DNA of 64,000 nt from the NCBI GenBank assembly GCA_027451525.1, contig DAIDJF010000026.1, forward strand, positions 1 to 64,000. Reading direction: 5' to 3'. A program made the translations under genes and the position numbers. The notes under the pieces are model-generated. The model was not told the DNA's origin. It did not search any database and saw only the letters and a program-made list of their open reading frames with translations. The stretch comes from Ktedonobacterales bacterium. GTDB lineage: Bacteria > Chloroflexota > Ktedonobacteria > Ktedonobacterales > Ktedonobacteraceae. Position 1 is the first letter of the stretch, and each line of letters opens with the position of its first letter. Below, in pieces: positions 38,083 to 47,944 of the stretch.

Positions 38083-38640
38083 ATGACAGCAGATTTATTT
38101 GCAGACGCCGAGCGGCGTATGCAGAAGGCGATTGATGCGCTTAAACAAGACCTGGCGGCAATTCGGACCGGGCGCGCAAGTCCATCGCTTGTGGAGCGTA
38201 TTCAGGTAGACTACTATGGTGCTCCAACGCCAATTAATCAGGTTGCATCTATCTCGGCTCCAGAGGCTCGCCAACTGGTGATTCAGCCCTGGGATCGCAA
38301 GATGCTTACTGATATTGAGAAGGCGATTCAGAAATCGGACCTGGGTATCAATCCCACGAACGATGGACAGGTCGTGCGCCTGAATATTCCGCCGATGAGC
38401 GAAGAGCGTCGCCGCGACATGGTGAAAGCCCTGCATAAAAAGCTGGATGAACATAAAGTCGCGGTGCGTAACATCAGGCGCGATGTGCATGATAAGTTAC
38501 GTGAGCGTGAAAAGAAAAAAGAAGTTTCCGAAGATGAGCTAAAACGTAGTACTGAACGGCTACAAAAGCTCACCGACCGCTACATCGACGAGATGGATAA
38601 GGTCGGGAAGTCGAAGGAACAGGAGATTCTGGAGGTCTAG
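38083..38640 (+). CDS. frr: Ribosome recycling factor
   Basis: RTGRASPSLVERIQVDYYGAPTPINQVASISAPEARQLVIQPWD. Confidence 0.96.
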   Translation: MTADLFADAERRMQKAIDALKQDLAAIRTGRASPSLVERIQVDYYGAPTPINQVASISAPEARQLVIQPWDRKMLTDIEKAIQKSDLGINPTNDGQVVRLNIPPMSEERRRDMVKALHKKLDEHKVAVRNIRRDVHDKLREREKKKEVSEDELKRSTERLQKLTDRYIDEMDKVGKSKEQEILEV

Positions 38641-38642
38641 CT

Positions 38643-39437
38643 TTGACCAAGATCAATCATCTTTTTCCTGCAGAAGGGAAAGAGCATGTTTCGACGCAGT
38701 CGACACCCGTTCTGTCTGCGCAATCTGCCCAGGCACAAAATCCTCGTCACATCGCCATTATCATGGATGGTAATGGACGCTGGGCTACACGTCGCCACTT
38801 TCCACGGCTGGCAGGCCATAAAGCTGGTGTTGCCGCCCTTCGCCGCGTGGTAGAGTTGGCCGCTGATGAACAGATTGAAATGCTGAGTGTATATGCTTTC
38901 TCCACTGAGAATTGGGGACGCCCGCGCGTCGAGGTCGATGGCCTGATGCGTCTCTTTTGGGAAACAATCCGCTCCGATTTAGAAAAGTTGCATCGCGATG
39001 GGGTGCGTCTGCGCCATCTTGGTCGGTTACAAGACCTGTCCGTGGATATCCAAAAGGCTGTGCGCGACTCCGTTGAGTTGACTCGTAACAATACGCGCAT
39101 CGGCCTCAATGTCTGTTTTAATTATGGAGGGCGAGCAGAACTGGTCGATGCCGTTCGGCAGATCGTTGCTGATGGGCGGAGCCCTGAGACTATCACCGAG
39201 GAACTCATCGCGTCTTACCTCTATACCCGTGATCTGCCAGACCCGGATATCGTCATTCGTACCGCCGGCGAGATGCGTGTGAGCAATTTCTTGCTCTGGC
39301 AAACCGCCTACAGCGAGTATTACGCTACTCCCACGCTCTGGCCCGATTTTGGACGCGAGGACTTGCTTGCCGCGTTAGATAGCTACCGCCAACGTCAGCG
39401 ACGTTTCGGGAAACTCTCTGCTGCCCCAACCCAATAA
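38643..39437 (+). CDS. uppS: Isoprenyl (undecaprenyl) diphosphate synthase
   Basis: HIAIIMDGNGRWATRR; FNYGGRAELVDA; IRTAGEMRVSNFLLWQ. TTG start. Confidence 0.94.
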   Translation: MTKINHLFPAEGKEHVSTQSTPVLSAQSAQAQNPRHIAIIMDGNGRWATRRHFPRLAGHKAGVAALRRVVELAADEQIEMLSVYAFSTENWGRPRVEVDGLMRLFWETIRSDLEKLHRDGVRLRHLGRLQDLSVDIQKAVRDSVELTRNNTRIGLNVCFNYGGRAELVDAVRQIVADGRSPETITEELIASYLYTRDLPDPDIVIRTAGEMRVSNFLLWQTAYSEYYATPTLWPDFGREDLLAALDSYRQRQRRFGKLSAAPTQ

Positions 39438-39503
39438 CAGGGCGTGAAACAGGTAAGGATCGCTTTTGTGCTATTCTTGCCTGTTTTCATTACATAGGGG
39501 AGT

Positions 39504-40427
39504 GTGAAGCGTTTGCAACAAGCAAATGAACAACATACACAATCGGATACATCAGGGCCAATACAGCAAAAGCCGCCATCTGCCTCTGTGCGCCAACGCT
39601 GGATCACGGCTCTTATTGCCATGCCCATTGTTCTCATTTTTGTCTGGTTTGGCGGCTGGGCCGCCTTTGCCGCAACGCTCATGGTCGTTGTGTTGGGTAC
39701 GCTGGAATTGCATCAAATGATGCTACACGCCGGATATCATCCTCTCATCTGGATTAGTTTTGGACTCAGTACACTTTTCTTGATTGCCGCTATGCTACCA
39801 CAGCAACGCTTGTTAATTCTGGAAACTGGACTCGGCGGGGCGTTACTTGTCTCTTTTCCCTGGCTGTTCTTTCGCAAAAAACTCGATGGGGCGATGGTAG
39901 ATTGGGCCTTAACGCTGGCTATCTCAATCTACCTGGGATGGCCTGTGAGCTTCTTTCTCCTCTTACGCGGCTACGAGCCGGGGCTGCTCCATCCAAACGC
40001 AGTGTCCTGGTTTCAGCTTCCTCGTGGTGCGTGGTGGCTCCTTATGGTCTTGTTGGGTGTCTGGGGCTTCGATGCGGCGGCTTTTTTTGCAGGGCGTTAC
40101 TTTGGTCGCCATAAACTGGCTCCTACTATTAGCCCTGCTAAAACTTGGGAAGGGGCCCTGGGCGGCTTCATTCTTTCGATTGTCGCTGGACTGCTCCTGA
40201 CCGTGATACCGCTGGGGGTTCCCTGGTACCTCGCGGTCGTGTTAGGGATTCTACTCGGCATTGCGGCTGTTCTAGGCGATCTCGCGGAGTCGCTGATTAA
40301 ACGCCAGACGCACGTAAAGGACAGTGGGCAAATTATGCCGGGCCATGGCGGCATGCTTGATCGCGTGGATAGCCTCCTCTTTGCGGTAATCGTGGTCTAT
40401 GTGTTTGCACAATTGATTGGAAAATAA
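39504..40427 (+). CDS. cdsA: Phosphatidate cytidylyltransferase
   Basis: Multi-pass; signature ESLIKRQTHVKDSGQIMPGHGGMLDRVDS. Confidence 0.93.
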   Translation: MKRLQQANEQHTQSDTSGPIQQKPPSASVRQRWITALIAMPIVLIFVWFGGWAAFAATLMVVVLGTLELHQMMLHAGYHPLIWISFGLSTLFLIAAMLPQQRLLILETGLGGALLVSFPWLFFRKKLDGAMVDWALTLAISIYLGWPVSFFLLLRGYEPGLLHPNAVSWFQLPRGAWWLLMVLLGVWGFDAAAFFAGRYFGRHKLAPTISPAKTWEGALGGFILSIVAGLLLTVIPLGVPWYLAVVLGILLGIAAVLGDLAESLIKRQTHVKDSGQIMPGHGGMLDRVDSLLFAVIVVYVFAQLIGK

Positions 40428-40594
40428 TAACGGGCTATGACGTTCTCCTCTAAGATGCGATGGTACGCTGCGTGCCATATATACCCTGCGGCTATGTTTT
40501 GGTGCGTCCATGCTATAATCTGATTGATGTGGTATGCCTTGCTGCATATCATGAGTGGAGGGTAACGTGTGGCGTTGCCCACAGGGAAGAAGTT

Positions 40595-41779
40595 ATGACA
40601 ACGTTTCCGAGGCGTATCGCCTTACTTGGGAGTACAGGGTCAATTGGTCGGCAAACGCTCGATGTGATACGGCGTTTCCCTGACCAGTTTCAAGTTGTTG
40701 CGCTTGCAGCTCGCAGTAATGTCGCACTGTTGGCGCAACAAGTACAAGAGTTCCATCCCGGTCTTGTTGCCTGTTTTGCTGATACGCAGGTAGTTGAACA
40801 GGCGGCGCGCACGCAACTGCCAGAAGCTATTCTCGGTCCTCAAGGGTTGCTTGCCGCCGCGACCTACACCGATGCCGATATTGTTGTGGCGGCAACCTCT
40901 GGCCTAATGGCATTGCAACCAACCCTCGCCGCCATTGGAGCGGGCAAAACTATTGCAATTGCCAATAAGGAGACCCTGGTGATGGCGGGTCATCTGGTAA
41001 TGAGCGCGGCGCAACATGCTGGCGTTTCCATCTTGCCTGTAGATAGTGAGCACAGCGCAATCTGGCAATGTCTGCGTGGCGAGACCCAGAACGAGATTCG
41101 CCGTTTAATCATTACTGCCTCTGGTGGGCCTTTCCGGCGTACTCCCTTAGAACAATTGCGCTCGGTCACTGTCGAGCAGGCTCTTGCTCATCCAACATGG
41201 CGCATGGGGGCGAAAATTACGGTTGATAGCGCAACGTTGATGAATAAAGGCCTGGAGGTCCTAGAGGCGCACTGGCTCTTTGGGATACCATATGAGCAGA
41301 TTGAGGTCGTGGTCCATCCTGAAAGTATCGTGCATTCGATGGTAGAATTTATTGATGGTTCTATCAAAATGCAGGCCAGTTTGCCCAGTATGCATCTGCC
41401 AATCATGAATGCACTGTCTTACCCCCATCGTCTACAGGCGGCTGGAACTGGGCTGATTCGTGATCTCAGTTGGCCCAATGTGGCCCAGTTGCATTTTGAG
41501 GAATTGGAACTCCAACGTTTTCCGTGTTTTCGTCTGGCATTGGAAGCTGCACGATTAGGTGGAACGTACCCAAGTGTCTTAGTTGGGGCAGATGAGGAGG
41601 CGGTTGAGCTATTCTTGAAAGGGCAAATTCGCTTCTTAGAGATTGCAGAGCTTATTGAGTCCGTATTAGAACTCCATCAATCAATTGCATATCCTGATAT
41701 TGCCACTACCATTGAGGCTAGCGCATGGGCGCGTAACATGGTCCGCACTCTGAGCAAAAGCACCGTGCGGCATATCTAG
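40595..41779 (+). CDS. dxr: 1-deoxy-D-xylulose-5-phosphate reductoisomerase
   Basis: IALLGSTGSIGRQTLDVIRR; VDSEHSAIWQCL. Start trimmed from 40460. Confidence 0.94.
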   Translation: MTTFPRRIALLGSTGSIGRQTLDVIRRFPDQFQVVALAARSNVALLAQQVQEFHPGLVACFADTQVVEQAARTQLPEAILGPQGLLAAATYTDADIVVAATSGLMALQPTLAAIGAGKTIAIANKETLVMAGHLVMSAAQHAGVSILPVDSEHSAIWQCLRGETQNEIRRLIITASGGPFRRTPLEQLRSVTVEQALAHPTWRMGAKITVDSATLMNKGLEVLEAHWLFGIPYEQIEVVVHPESIVHSMVEFIDGSIKMQASLPSMHLPIMNALSYPHRLQAAGTGLIRDLSWPNVAQLHFEELELQRFPCFRLALEAARLGGTYPSVLVGADEEAVELFLKGQIRFLEIAELIESVLELHQSIAYPDIATTIEASAWARNMVRTLSKSTVRHI

Positions 41780-41836
41780 CCTGCTCTCTGTGTTTGTATA
41801 GTATGAGAGAGAATGTATGTATAAAAGGACAGACAT

Positions 41837-43066
41837 ATGAATAACTGGTATCTGCTGGCGGCTATTCCCGTCTTTGGGCTACTGGTGCTGGTACATGAAT
41901 TTGGACATTTCATTACCGCAAAATGGGCGGGCATTCGTGTAGAAGAGTTTGGTCTGGGCTTCCCACCCCGTCTGGTCGGTATTCGCAGACGTGACCAGGG
42001 TGGGTGGGAAGTTGTCTGGTTTGGTGGAGGCCAGACGGAGGAGAGCGCGGAGATTGACCAGAAAAATACACCGTTTAGTGGAACCAGTGGAGGGGTAACG
42101 AACTTTGCTGACCCTGTTTCCAATCATACATTATATTCGCTCAATCTGTTGCCTATTGGTGGGTTTGTCCGTATGCCGGGCGAGAATGGTGATATGCTGG
42201 ATGAGCAGGGACACTATGACGAGCAGAGTTTTGCCGCGAAATCAGCAGGCAAGCGCATTATTGTCCTGTGCGCGGGCGTGACGATGAACATTATTCTGGC
42301 AATGGTCTTGTTTAGCATTGCTTATGGTTTGGGCGAACCTGTCATCCCGCCCGTGATTGGGCATGTGGTTGCTAACACACCGGCTGCTACCGCTGGTTTA
42401 CAGTCAGGTGATACTGTCCTCTCCGTCAACGGACAAGCTGTTAGCTCTTTTAGCGATATTCAGACCATTGTTCAGAATGCCCTCGCTGCTGATAAAGATA
42501 CCAGTCCGAATGCTACTGTGCCGATACAAATGATACTACGCCATGCTGGAAGCACAGCGGTTGTTCATACCACGGTCAATGCTCGTCTGCATCCGCCAGC
42601 AGGTCAGGGCGCGATGGGCATTGATGATAGTAATGTCAAAGTAACGTTTGTCACCTATCCCATCTGGCAAACACCATTTAGAGGTGTAGTACATACTTAT
42701 CAAGTAACGCATGATTTTCTTGGCTCTATCGGCCAGATGGTGACGGGAGCGGTGAAACCGCAACTTGCGGGTCCTGTGGGCATTGTGAAAATCACCGGTG
42801 AGGTAGCGCAGACGGTTCCAAGTTTTGGCTGGTGGCCTATTCTCAGCTTGACTGCGGTATTGAGCCTTAACCTGGCAATTGTGAATATTCTTCCCTTCCC
42901 TGCTTTGGATGGCGGGCGCGTCTTGTTGATATTGATTGAACTATTGCGTGGCGGTAAACGCCTCAAGCCGGAGCGCGAAGGGTTAATTAATTTTATCGGT
43001 ATGGCAATCTTGTTGACACTCATGGTGGTCATTACAATTAGTGATATCACCCATTGGGGCGGCTAG
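41837..43066 (+). CDS. rseP: Site-2 protease RseP-family, PDZ domain
   Basis: LVLVHEFGHFITAKWAGI; NILPFPALDGGRVLL. Confidence 0.9.
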   Translation: MNNWYLLAAIPVFGLLVLVHEFGHFITAKWAGIRVEEFGLGFPPRLVGIRRRDQGGWEVVWFGGGQTEESAEIDQKNTPFSGTSGGVTNFADPVSNHTLYSLNLLPIGGFVRMPGENGDMLDEQGHYDEQSFAAKSAGKRIIVLCAGVTMNIILAMVLFSIAYGLGEPVIPPVIGHVVANTPAATAGLQSGDTVLSVNGQAVSSFSDIQTIVQNALAADKDTSPNATVPIQMILRHAGSTAVVHTTVNARLHPPAGQGAMGIDDSNVKVTFVTYPIWQTPFRGVVHTYQVTHDFLGSIGQMVTGAVKPQLAGPVGIVKITGEVAQTVPSFGWWPILSLTAVLSLNLAIVNILPFPALDGGRVLLILIELLRGGKRLKPEREGLINFIGMAILLTLMVVITISDITHWGG

Positions 43067-43093
43067 ACTGCTGAACGGGAGTAACGAAAACGT

Positions 43094-44329
43094 ATGCGAA
43101 GGAAAACGCGCAAAATACATGTTGGAAATGTCGCAATTGGCGGTGATGCACCAATTGCTGTACAATCTATGACAACGACCTATACTCGTGATGTAGAAAC
43201 CACTGTTGCCCAGATTCATCGCCTGGAAGATGTCGGCTGCGAGATTGTACGCGTAGCCGTGCCAGAGATGGAAGATGCGGTGGTACTGAGCGAGATTAAG
43301 CAACGTATTCATATCCCGCTGGTCGCGGATATTCATTATAATCCCGCGCTGGCTCTGGAAGCCATTCGCCAGGGCATTGATAAAGTGCGTATCAATCCAG
43401 GCAACCTGCTCAATGGGCGCAAATCGCTGGAGCAGATCGTCAAGGCTGCCAAAGAACGCGATATCGCCATGCGTATCGGCGTCAACTCTGGTTCAATTGA
43501 TGCCCTTGACAAAGTGGCGCAGATGCAGCGTATCCAGGTACGCTTGCGCGACGATGGCGTCTTAGAGCGCACTGATCCGGCAGAAGCGCGCCGTCGGGAG
43601 CGCGAACATCTGGTAGATCGCATGGTCAATAAGGCCCTGGAATATATTAGCTGGTGCGAAGAACTGGATTATCACAACATCGCCGTGTCGCTGAAATCCT
43701 CATCCGTATTGACTGCTGTCGCGGCCTATCGGCTCTTCTCGCAACGCTCGGATTATCCGTTGCACCTGGGCATTACTGAGGCGGGCACGCTGGTTTCCGG
43801 CTCGGTAAAGTCGTCTGTTGGCATGGGCATGCTGTTGGCGGATGGCATTGGTGATACGATTCGCGTGAGCCTGAGCGCGGAACCCGAAGAAGAGATCCCC
43901 GTCGCCTATGAAATTCTGCGTTCGCTCGAATTGCGTAGTCGTGGCGTGACCTTTGTTTCCTGCCCATCGTGTGGACGTGTTGAGATCGATGTTGTGCAGG
44001 TTGCTAACGAGGTAGAGAAGCGTTTGGCAAAGGTGCAGACTCCTATCCAGGTTGCTGTGATGGGCTGTGTCGTCAACGGACCTGGTGAGTCGCGTGACGC
44101 GGACGTGGGATTAGCGGGCGGTAAGGGCAAAGGGATCATTTTCCGCAAGGGCGAGGTGGTCAAAACAGTGCCAGAGGACCAGTTCTTAGATGCTGTGTTG
44201 AAAGAGGTTGCGAGTCTGCTTCCACCAGCGGAGGCCAGACTGGTCTATCCAGAGGGTGGCATCAAAGACGTCATTGGTTCCCATCGCACGCGCGACGAGG
44301 GTATGAACCTGCCGATTTTAAAGAAATAG
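43094..44329 (+). CDS. ispG: (E)-4-hydroxy-3-methylbut-2-enyl-diphosphate synthase
   Basis: GGDAPIAVQSMTTTYTRD; FVSCPSCGR; GCVVNGPGE. Confidence 0.94.
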   Translation: MRRKTRKIHVGNVAIGGDAPIAVQSMTTTYTRDVETTVAQIHRLEDVGCEIVRVAVPEMEDAVVLSEIKQRIHIPLVADIHYNPALALEAIRQGIDKVRINPGNLLNGRKSLEQIVKAAKERDIAMRIGVNSGSIDALDKVAQMQRIQVRLRDDGVLERTDPAEARRREREHLVDRMVNKALEYISWCEELDYHNIAVSLKSSSVLTAVAAYRLFSQRSDYPLHLGITEAGTLVSGSVKSSVGMGMLLADGIGDTIRVSLSAEPEEEIPVAYEILRSLELRSRGVTFVSCPSCGRVEIDVVQVANEVEKRLAKVQTPIQVAVMGCVVNGPGESRDADVGLAGGKGKGIIFRKGEVVKTVPEDQFLDAVLKEVASLLPPAEARLVYPEGGIKDVIGSHRTRDEGMNLPILKK

Positions 44330-44346
44330 CTGCCGCAATGTGGCTG

Positions 44347-44409
44347 TTGAGGATGAAGACAGAGCGCGTGTCACGCAAGCCGTGACACGCGCTCTGTCTT
44401 CATCCTCAA
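44347..44409. terminator. Perfect 29-bp hairpin downstream of ispG
   Basis: TTGAGGATGAAGACAGAGCGCGTGTCACG-CAAGC-CGTGACACGCGCTCTGTCTTCATCCTCAA; no T tract on the plus side. Confidence 0.7.
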
Positions 44410-44410
44410 C

Positions 44411-44439
44411 AAAAAAAGACTGTTTCACAAACAGTCTTT
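44411..44439 (-). terminator. Intrinsic terminator of tRNA-Val
   Basis: 11-bp stem AAAGACTGTTT/AAACAGTCTTT followed by a T run on the minus strand. Confidence 0.8.
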
Positions 44440-44515
44440 GGTGGGCAATACAGAACTCGAATCTGTGACCTCCACGATGTCAACGTGGCGCTCTAACCAA
44501 CTGAGCTAATTGCCC
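44439..44515 (-). tRNA. tRNA-Val (anticodon GAC), CCA encoded
   Basis: Minus strand GGGCAATTAGCTCAGTTGGTTAGAGCGCCACGTTGACATCGTGGAGGTCACAGATTCGAGTTCTGTATTGCCCACCA. Confidence 0.95.
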
Positions 44516-44527
44516 TTGGATGGACAT

Positions 44528-44556
44528 ACTATAGCATTGTTGCCTGTCCTTGTCAA
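44528..44556 (-). promoter_or_regulatory. Predicted promoter of tRNA-Val: TTGACA-17 bp-TATAGT
   Basis: Minus strand -35 at 44551-44556, -10 at 44528-44533. Confidence 0.75.
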
Positions 44557-44680
44557 GTAGATTTTGCGCAAATTTGCAGACGCTATGCGAAAAAATCTCC
44601 GCGGAAACGCGGCATTCTATTTGGGATTAGGCCGCGCAAAGTGATAGTCGTGCAGAGACCATCGTGGTACAATAGCACAC

Positions 44681-46360
44681 ATGCGAACAATTTTCTTGTT
44701 AGGACTTTCAGGAAGCGGCAAAAGCACCGTTGCACAGCTATTGGCACAGCGGTTAGGCAGACCCTTACTCGATGTTGACGCGCTCGTAGAGGAGGAGTGC
44801 GGAGAGCGTATATCGGCTATTTTTGCTCGACAGGGTGAGGAGTATTTCCGTGCCTGTGAAAGTCGCGCTTTAGCGCGCGCGGCCCAGACAGAAGGGGCCA
44901 TTATTGCTACGGGCGGTGGTATTGTGCTACGCCCAGAAAATCGTCAATTGATGGCGGAGTATGGCCTCCGCATTCTCTTGCACGTTAACCCACATACCGC
45001 TTTGCATCGCTTGCAACAGCAGCAGCAGAGCGCGTTGGCGCGTGGCGAGACGCCTGAAGAGCGTCCCTTGCTCTCTGGCCCCGATCCACTGGCGCGTTTC
45101 CAGCGCTTGCTGAATGAGCGCGCTGCCTGGTATGAAGAGGCCAAGTACACCTTTTCGACGGAAGAGAAGACAGCGCAACAGGTCGCACAGGAGATCATCG
45201 CTGTACTCATCAGCAGTGGCGAACTGGGTGGCGTTGTCCCTATCCGACGCACAGTGCATGTGGGTTCTCAGTATGAAACCATTGTCGATTGGGGCGGCGT
45301 GGGGCGATTGGGCACATATCTGCGCGAACTTAATCTGCCAGCGCGTGTATTCCTGGTCACCGACAGTAACTTGCAGCGTCTCTATGGGCCACTGCTGATG
45401 CAGCAATTGACGCGCGCAGGCTTTGAACCATCCCTCTATGTCGTTCCCGCCGGTGAGGCGAGTAAATCGTCACTTCAGTTGAATGCTATCTATGATTGGC
45501 TGCTCGAACAGCATGCAGAACGGCGCGAGGCTATTATCGCCTTTGGCGGCGGCGTGGTTGGTGATCTGGCTGGCTATGCCGCTGCAACTTATCTACGTGG
45601 TGTGCCACTGGTACAAGTTCCGACCTCGCTGCTGGCGCAGGTTGATGCAGCAATTGGCGGAAAGACAGGCATTAATCATCCACGTGGTAAAAACCTGATC
45701 GGCTCGTTTTACCATCCACGTCTCGTGCTTGCAGATCCCGCTGTCTTGCTGACCTTACCAGCGCGCGAGCGAACAGAGGGATGGGCAGAAGTGGTAAAGT
45801 ATGGTATCATACTTGATGCTGAACTGTTTGCTTTGTTGGAAACACATGCTGCCGCTTTATGTGCGTTTTCTCATCCCCCCGTTGCGCTGGTCTGTCAGAT
45901 TATAGCGCGTTGTATTGATTTGAAGATCGCCATTATTGAAGAGGATGAACGTGAGCAAGGGCAGCGCGCAATCTTGAATTATGGACATACTGTTGGGCAC
46001 GCGCTGGAAAATGTCGCGGGTTACGGCGAATGGCTACACGGCGAGGCCGTTGCTCTCGGTATGGTCGCGGCTGCGCAACTGGCATGCGCGGCTGGCATGT
46101 TTGCGCCAGAGGATGCCCAGCGTCAAAATCGTTTGTTAGCGGCATTGGGCTTACCGATCTCGTATGCTGGCTCGGCGCAGGCCGAGGCTATTCTGGCGGC
46201 CATGCAGATGGACAAAAAAGTTGCCAGCAAGCGTGTACGCTGGATTATGCCGCGCCAGATTGGAGAAGTGACAGTGACGCCACTGCCCGATGAACTTGTG
46301 CGTTCTGTGGTCGAGGCATTTTTCCCTCATACGCATAGTATGCACAAACAGCACAGGTAG
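44681..46360 (+). CDS. aroKB: Bifunctional shikimate kinase / 3-dehydroquinate synthase fusion
   Basis: N-terminal FLLGLSGSGKSTVAQLLAQRLGRPLLDVD (shikimate kinase) and C-terminal AFGGGVVGDLAGYAAATYLRGVPLVQVPTSLLAQVDAAIGGKTGIN (AroB). Confidence 0.95.
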   Translation: MRTIFLLGLSGSGKSTVAQLLAQRLGRPLLDVDALVEEECGERISAIFARQGEEYFRACESRALARAAQTEGAIIATGGGIVLRPENRQLMAEYGLRILLHVNPHTALHRLQQQQQSALARGETPEERPLLSGPDPLARFQRLLNERAAWYEEAKYTFSTEEKTAQQVAQEIIAVLISSGELGGVVPIRRTVHVGSQYETIVDWGGVGRLGTYLRELNLPARVFLVTDSNLQRLYGPLLMQQLTRAGFEPSLYVVPAGEASKSSLQLNAIYDWLLEQHAERREAIIAFGGGVVGDLAGYAAATYLRGVPLVQVPTSLLAQVDAAIGGKTGINHPRGKNLIGSFYHPRLVLADPAVLLTLPARERTEGWAEVVKYGIILDAELFALLETHAAALCAFSHPPVALVCQIIARCIDLKIAIIEEDEREQGQRAILNYGHTVGHALENVAGYGEWLHGEAVALGMVAAAQLACAAGMFAPEDAQRQNRLLAALGLPISYAGSAQAEAILAAMQMDKKVASKRVRWIMPRQIGEVTVTPLPDELVRSVVEAFFPHTHSMHKQHR

Positions 46361-46370
46361 AGAGGATGCT

Positions 46371-46832
46371 ATGATGGTGACGATTGCCGTCTTAAATGGG
46401 CCAAATTTGAATATGCTGGGTACACGCGAACCCGCCATCTATGGCACAATGACGCTGGAGCGGATTAATGCTCTGCTGCACGAACGGGCTGTGATGCGTG
46501 GCGTGACTGTCCAGTGTTTTCAGTCAAACCATGAAGGGGCATTGATTGACTACCTGCAAGAGCATGGGGCCAACCTGGATGGCGTGATTATCAACGCGGG
46601 AGCACTTACCCATTACTCGATTGCCTTGCGTGATGCGTTAGTGGCAAGCAAACTGCCCGCGATAGAGGTGCATTTGAGCAATATCTATGCACGTGAGGAA
46701 TTTCGCCATCATTCTGTGCTGGCGGCTGTCTGTCGTGGTCACATTGTCGGTCTGGGCTGGCGTGGCTACTTGCTGGCTTTGGATGCGTTGACAGAATTGT
46801 TGCAAGAGCAGCAAAAAGAGAGAGAGCGATGA
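46371..46832 (+). CDS. aroQ: 3-dehydroquinate dehydratase, type II
   Basis: VLNGPNLNMLGTREPAIYG; QSNHEGALID; INAGALTHYSIALRDAL. Start trimmed from 46290. Confidence 0.95.
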   Translation: MMVTIAVLNGPNLNMLGTREPAIYGTMTLERINALLHERAVMRGVTVQCFQSNHEGALIDYLQEHGANLDGVIINAGALTHYSIALRDALVASKLPAIEVHLSNIYAREEFRHHSVLAAVCRGHIVGLGWRGYLLALDALTELLQEQQKERER

Positions 46833-47932
46833 GTCAGGAACGAGTACAGCAATTGCGGGCCTGGATTGCGCAACAGGGCCTGGATGCTTTTTATGTGACG
46901 CAAGCGCAGAACCGCTCCTATCTCAGTGGTTGGTTGAGTGATGACGTGGAGAGCAATAGTGCATTGTTAGTGAGCCAGCAACAGCAAATCTTGCTGACCA
47001 ATGCCCTCTATATCGAAGCTGCGGAAAAGGCTGCGACAGGCTGGGATGTGCGGGTTCCAGAAAATCGGGACTATGCCACAACGCTTCACAAGTTTGCGCA
47101 AGCGTATGGCTGGCAAAAAATTGGCTTTGAGGCTAATGCGGTCAGCTACGCATTCTATGAGAAGATGCGTCAAGCGGGCGCGGAGCAATACACGCTACAC
47201 CCGTTTGAGCAAAGCGCGATAGAGGCGATGCGTCTTGTAAAATCGCCACAGGAGATTGAACTGCTAAGACGCGCTATTGCCATTACCGATGAGACGTTTG
47301 CGCATGTGTGCGACTGGATTCAGCCCGGAATGACCGAAAAAGAGGTGCAGTGGGAGATTGCACGCACTATGGTCGCGCTTGGTGCGGATGGGCCAGCTTT
47401 TGAGACAATCATTGCCTCTGGTCCAAACGGTTCAATGCCACATGCGCATGCGGGGCAGCGGCGTATTCAGCGTGGCGAACTGATTACGATTGATATGGGA
47501 GCACGCTACCAGGGCTATTGTGCCGATATGACGCGCACGATCTGTCTGGGTGAACCTGCCGAGGCGCGTATGCGTGAGCTTTATGAGCAGGTATTGCTGG
47601 CAATGCGCACCTGTGAGACTGGTCTGCGCGCTGGTCTATCAGGCATAGCCGCTGACGCGCTGGCGCGTGATGTGCTGCTTCGGGCTGATCTGGCGCAATA
47701 TTATGTGCATAGTACGGGGCATGGCGTGGGCTTACAGATTCATGAAGGTCCCTCGCTCTCGCGAAGTGCCCCCGAAAATGTGCCCTTGCCTGTTGGCTGT
47801 GTCGTGACGGTTGAGCCTGGTGTCTATATTCCTGGCTGGAGCGGCACGCGCGTCGAAGATTGTGTCTTAATTCAGGAGCATGGAGCTGAAGTGTTAACTC
47901 AATCACCGACAACGCTGGTGATTTCTCGTTAA
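46829..47932 (+). CDS. M24-family aminopeptidase P / Xaa-Pro peptidase
   Basis: TIDMGARYQGYCADMTRTICLG; HSTGHGVGLQIHEGPSLS; VEPGVYIPG. Confidence 0.92.
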   Translation: MSQERVQQLRAWIAQQGLDAFYVTQAQNRSYLSGWLSDDVESNSALLVSQQQQILLTNALYIEAAEKAATGWDVRVPENRDYATTLHKFAQAYGWQKIGFEANAVSYAFYEKMRQAGAEQYTLHPFEQSAIEAMRLVKSPQEIELLRRAIAITDETFAHVCDWIQPGMTEKEVQWEIARTMVALGADGPAFETIIASGPNGSMPHAHAGQRRIQRGELITIDMGARYQGYCADMTRTICLGEPAEARMRELYEQVLLAMRTCETGLRAGLSGIAADALARDVLLRADLAQYYVHSTGHGVGLQIHEGPSLSRSAPENVPLPVGCVVTVEPGVYIPGWSGTRVEDCVLIQEHGAEVLTQSPTTLVISR

Positions 47933-47944
47933 AGGAGTAATTTG

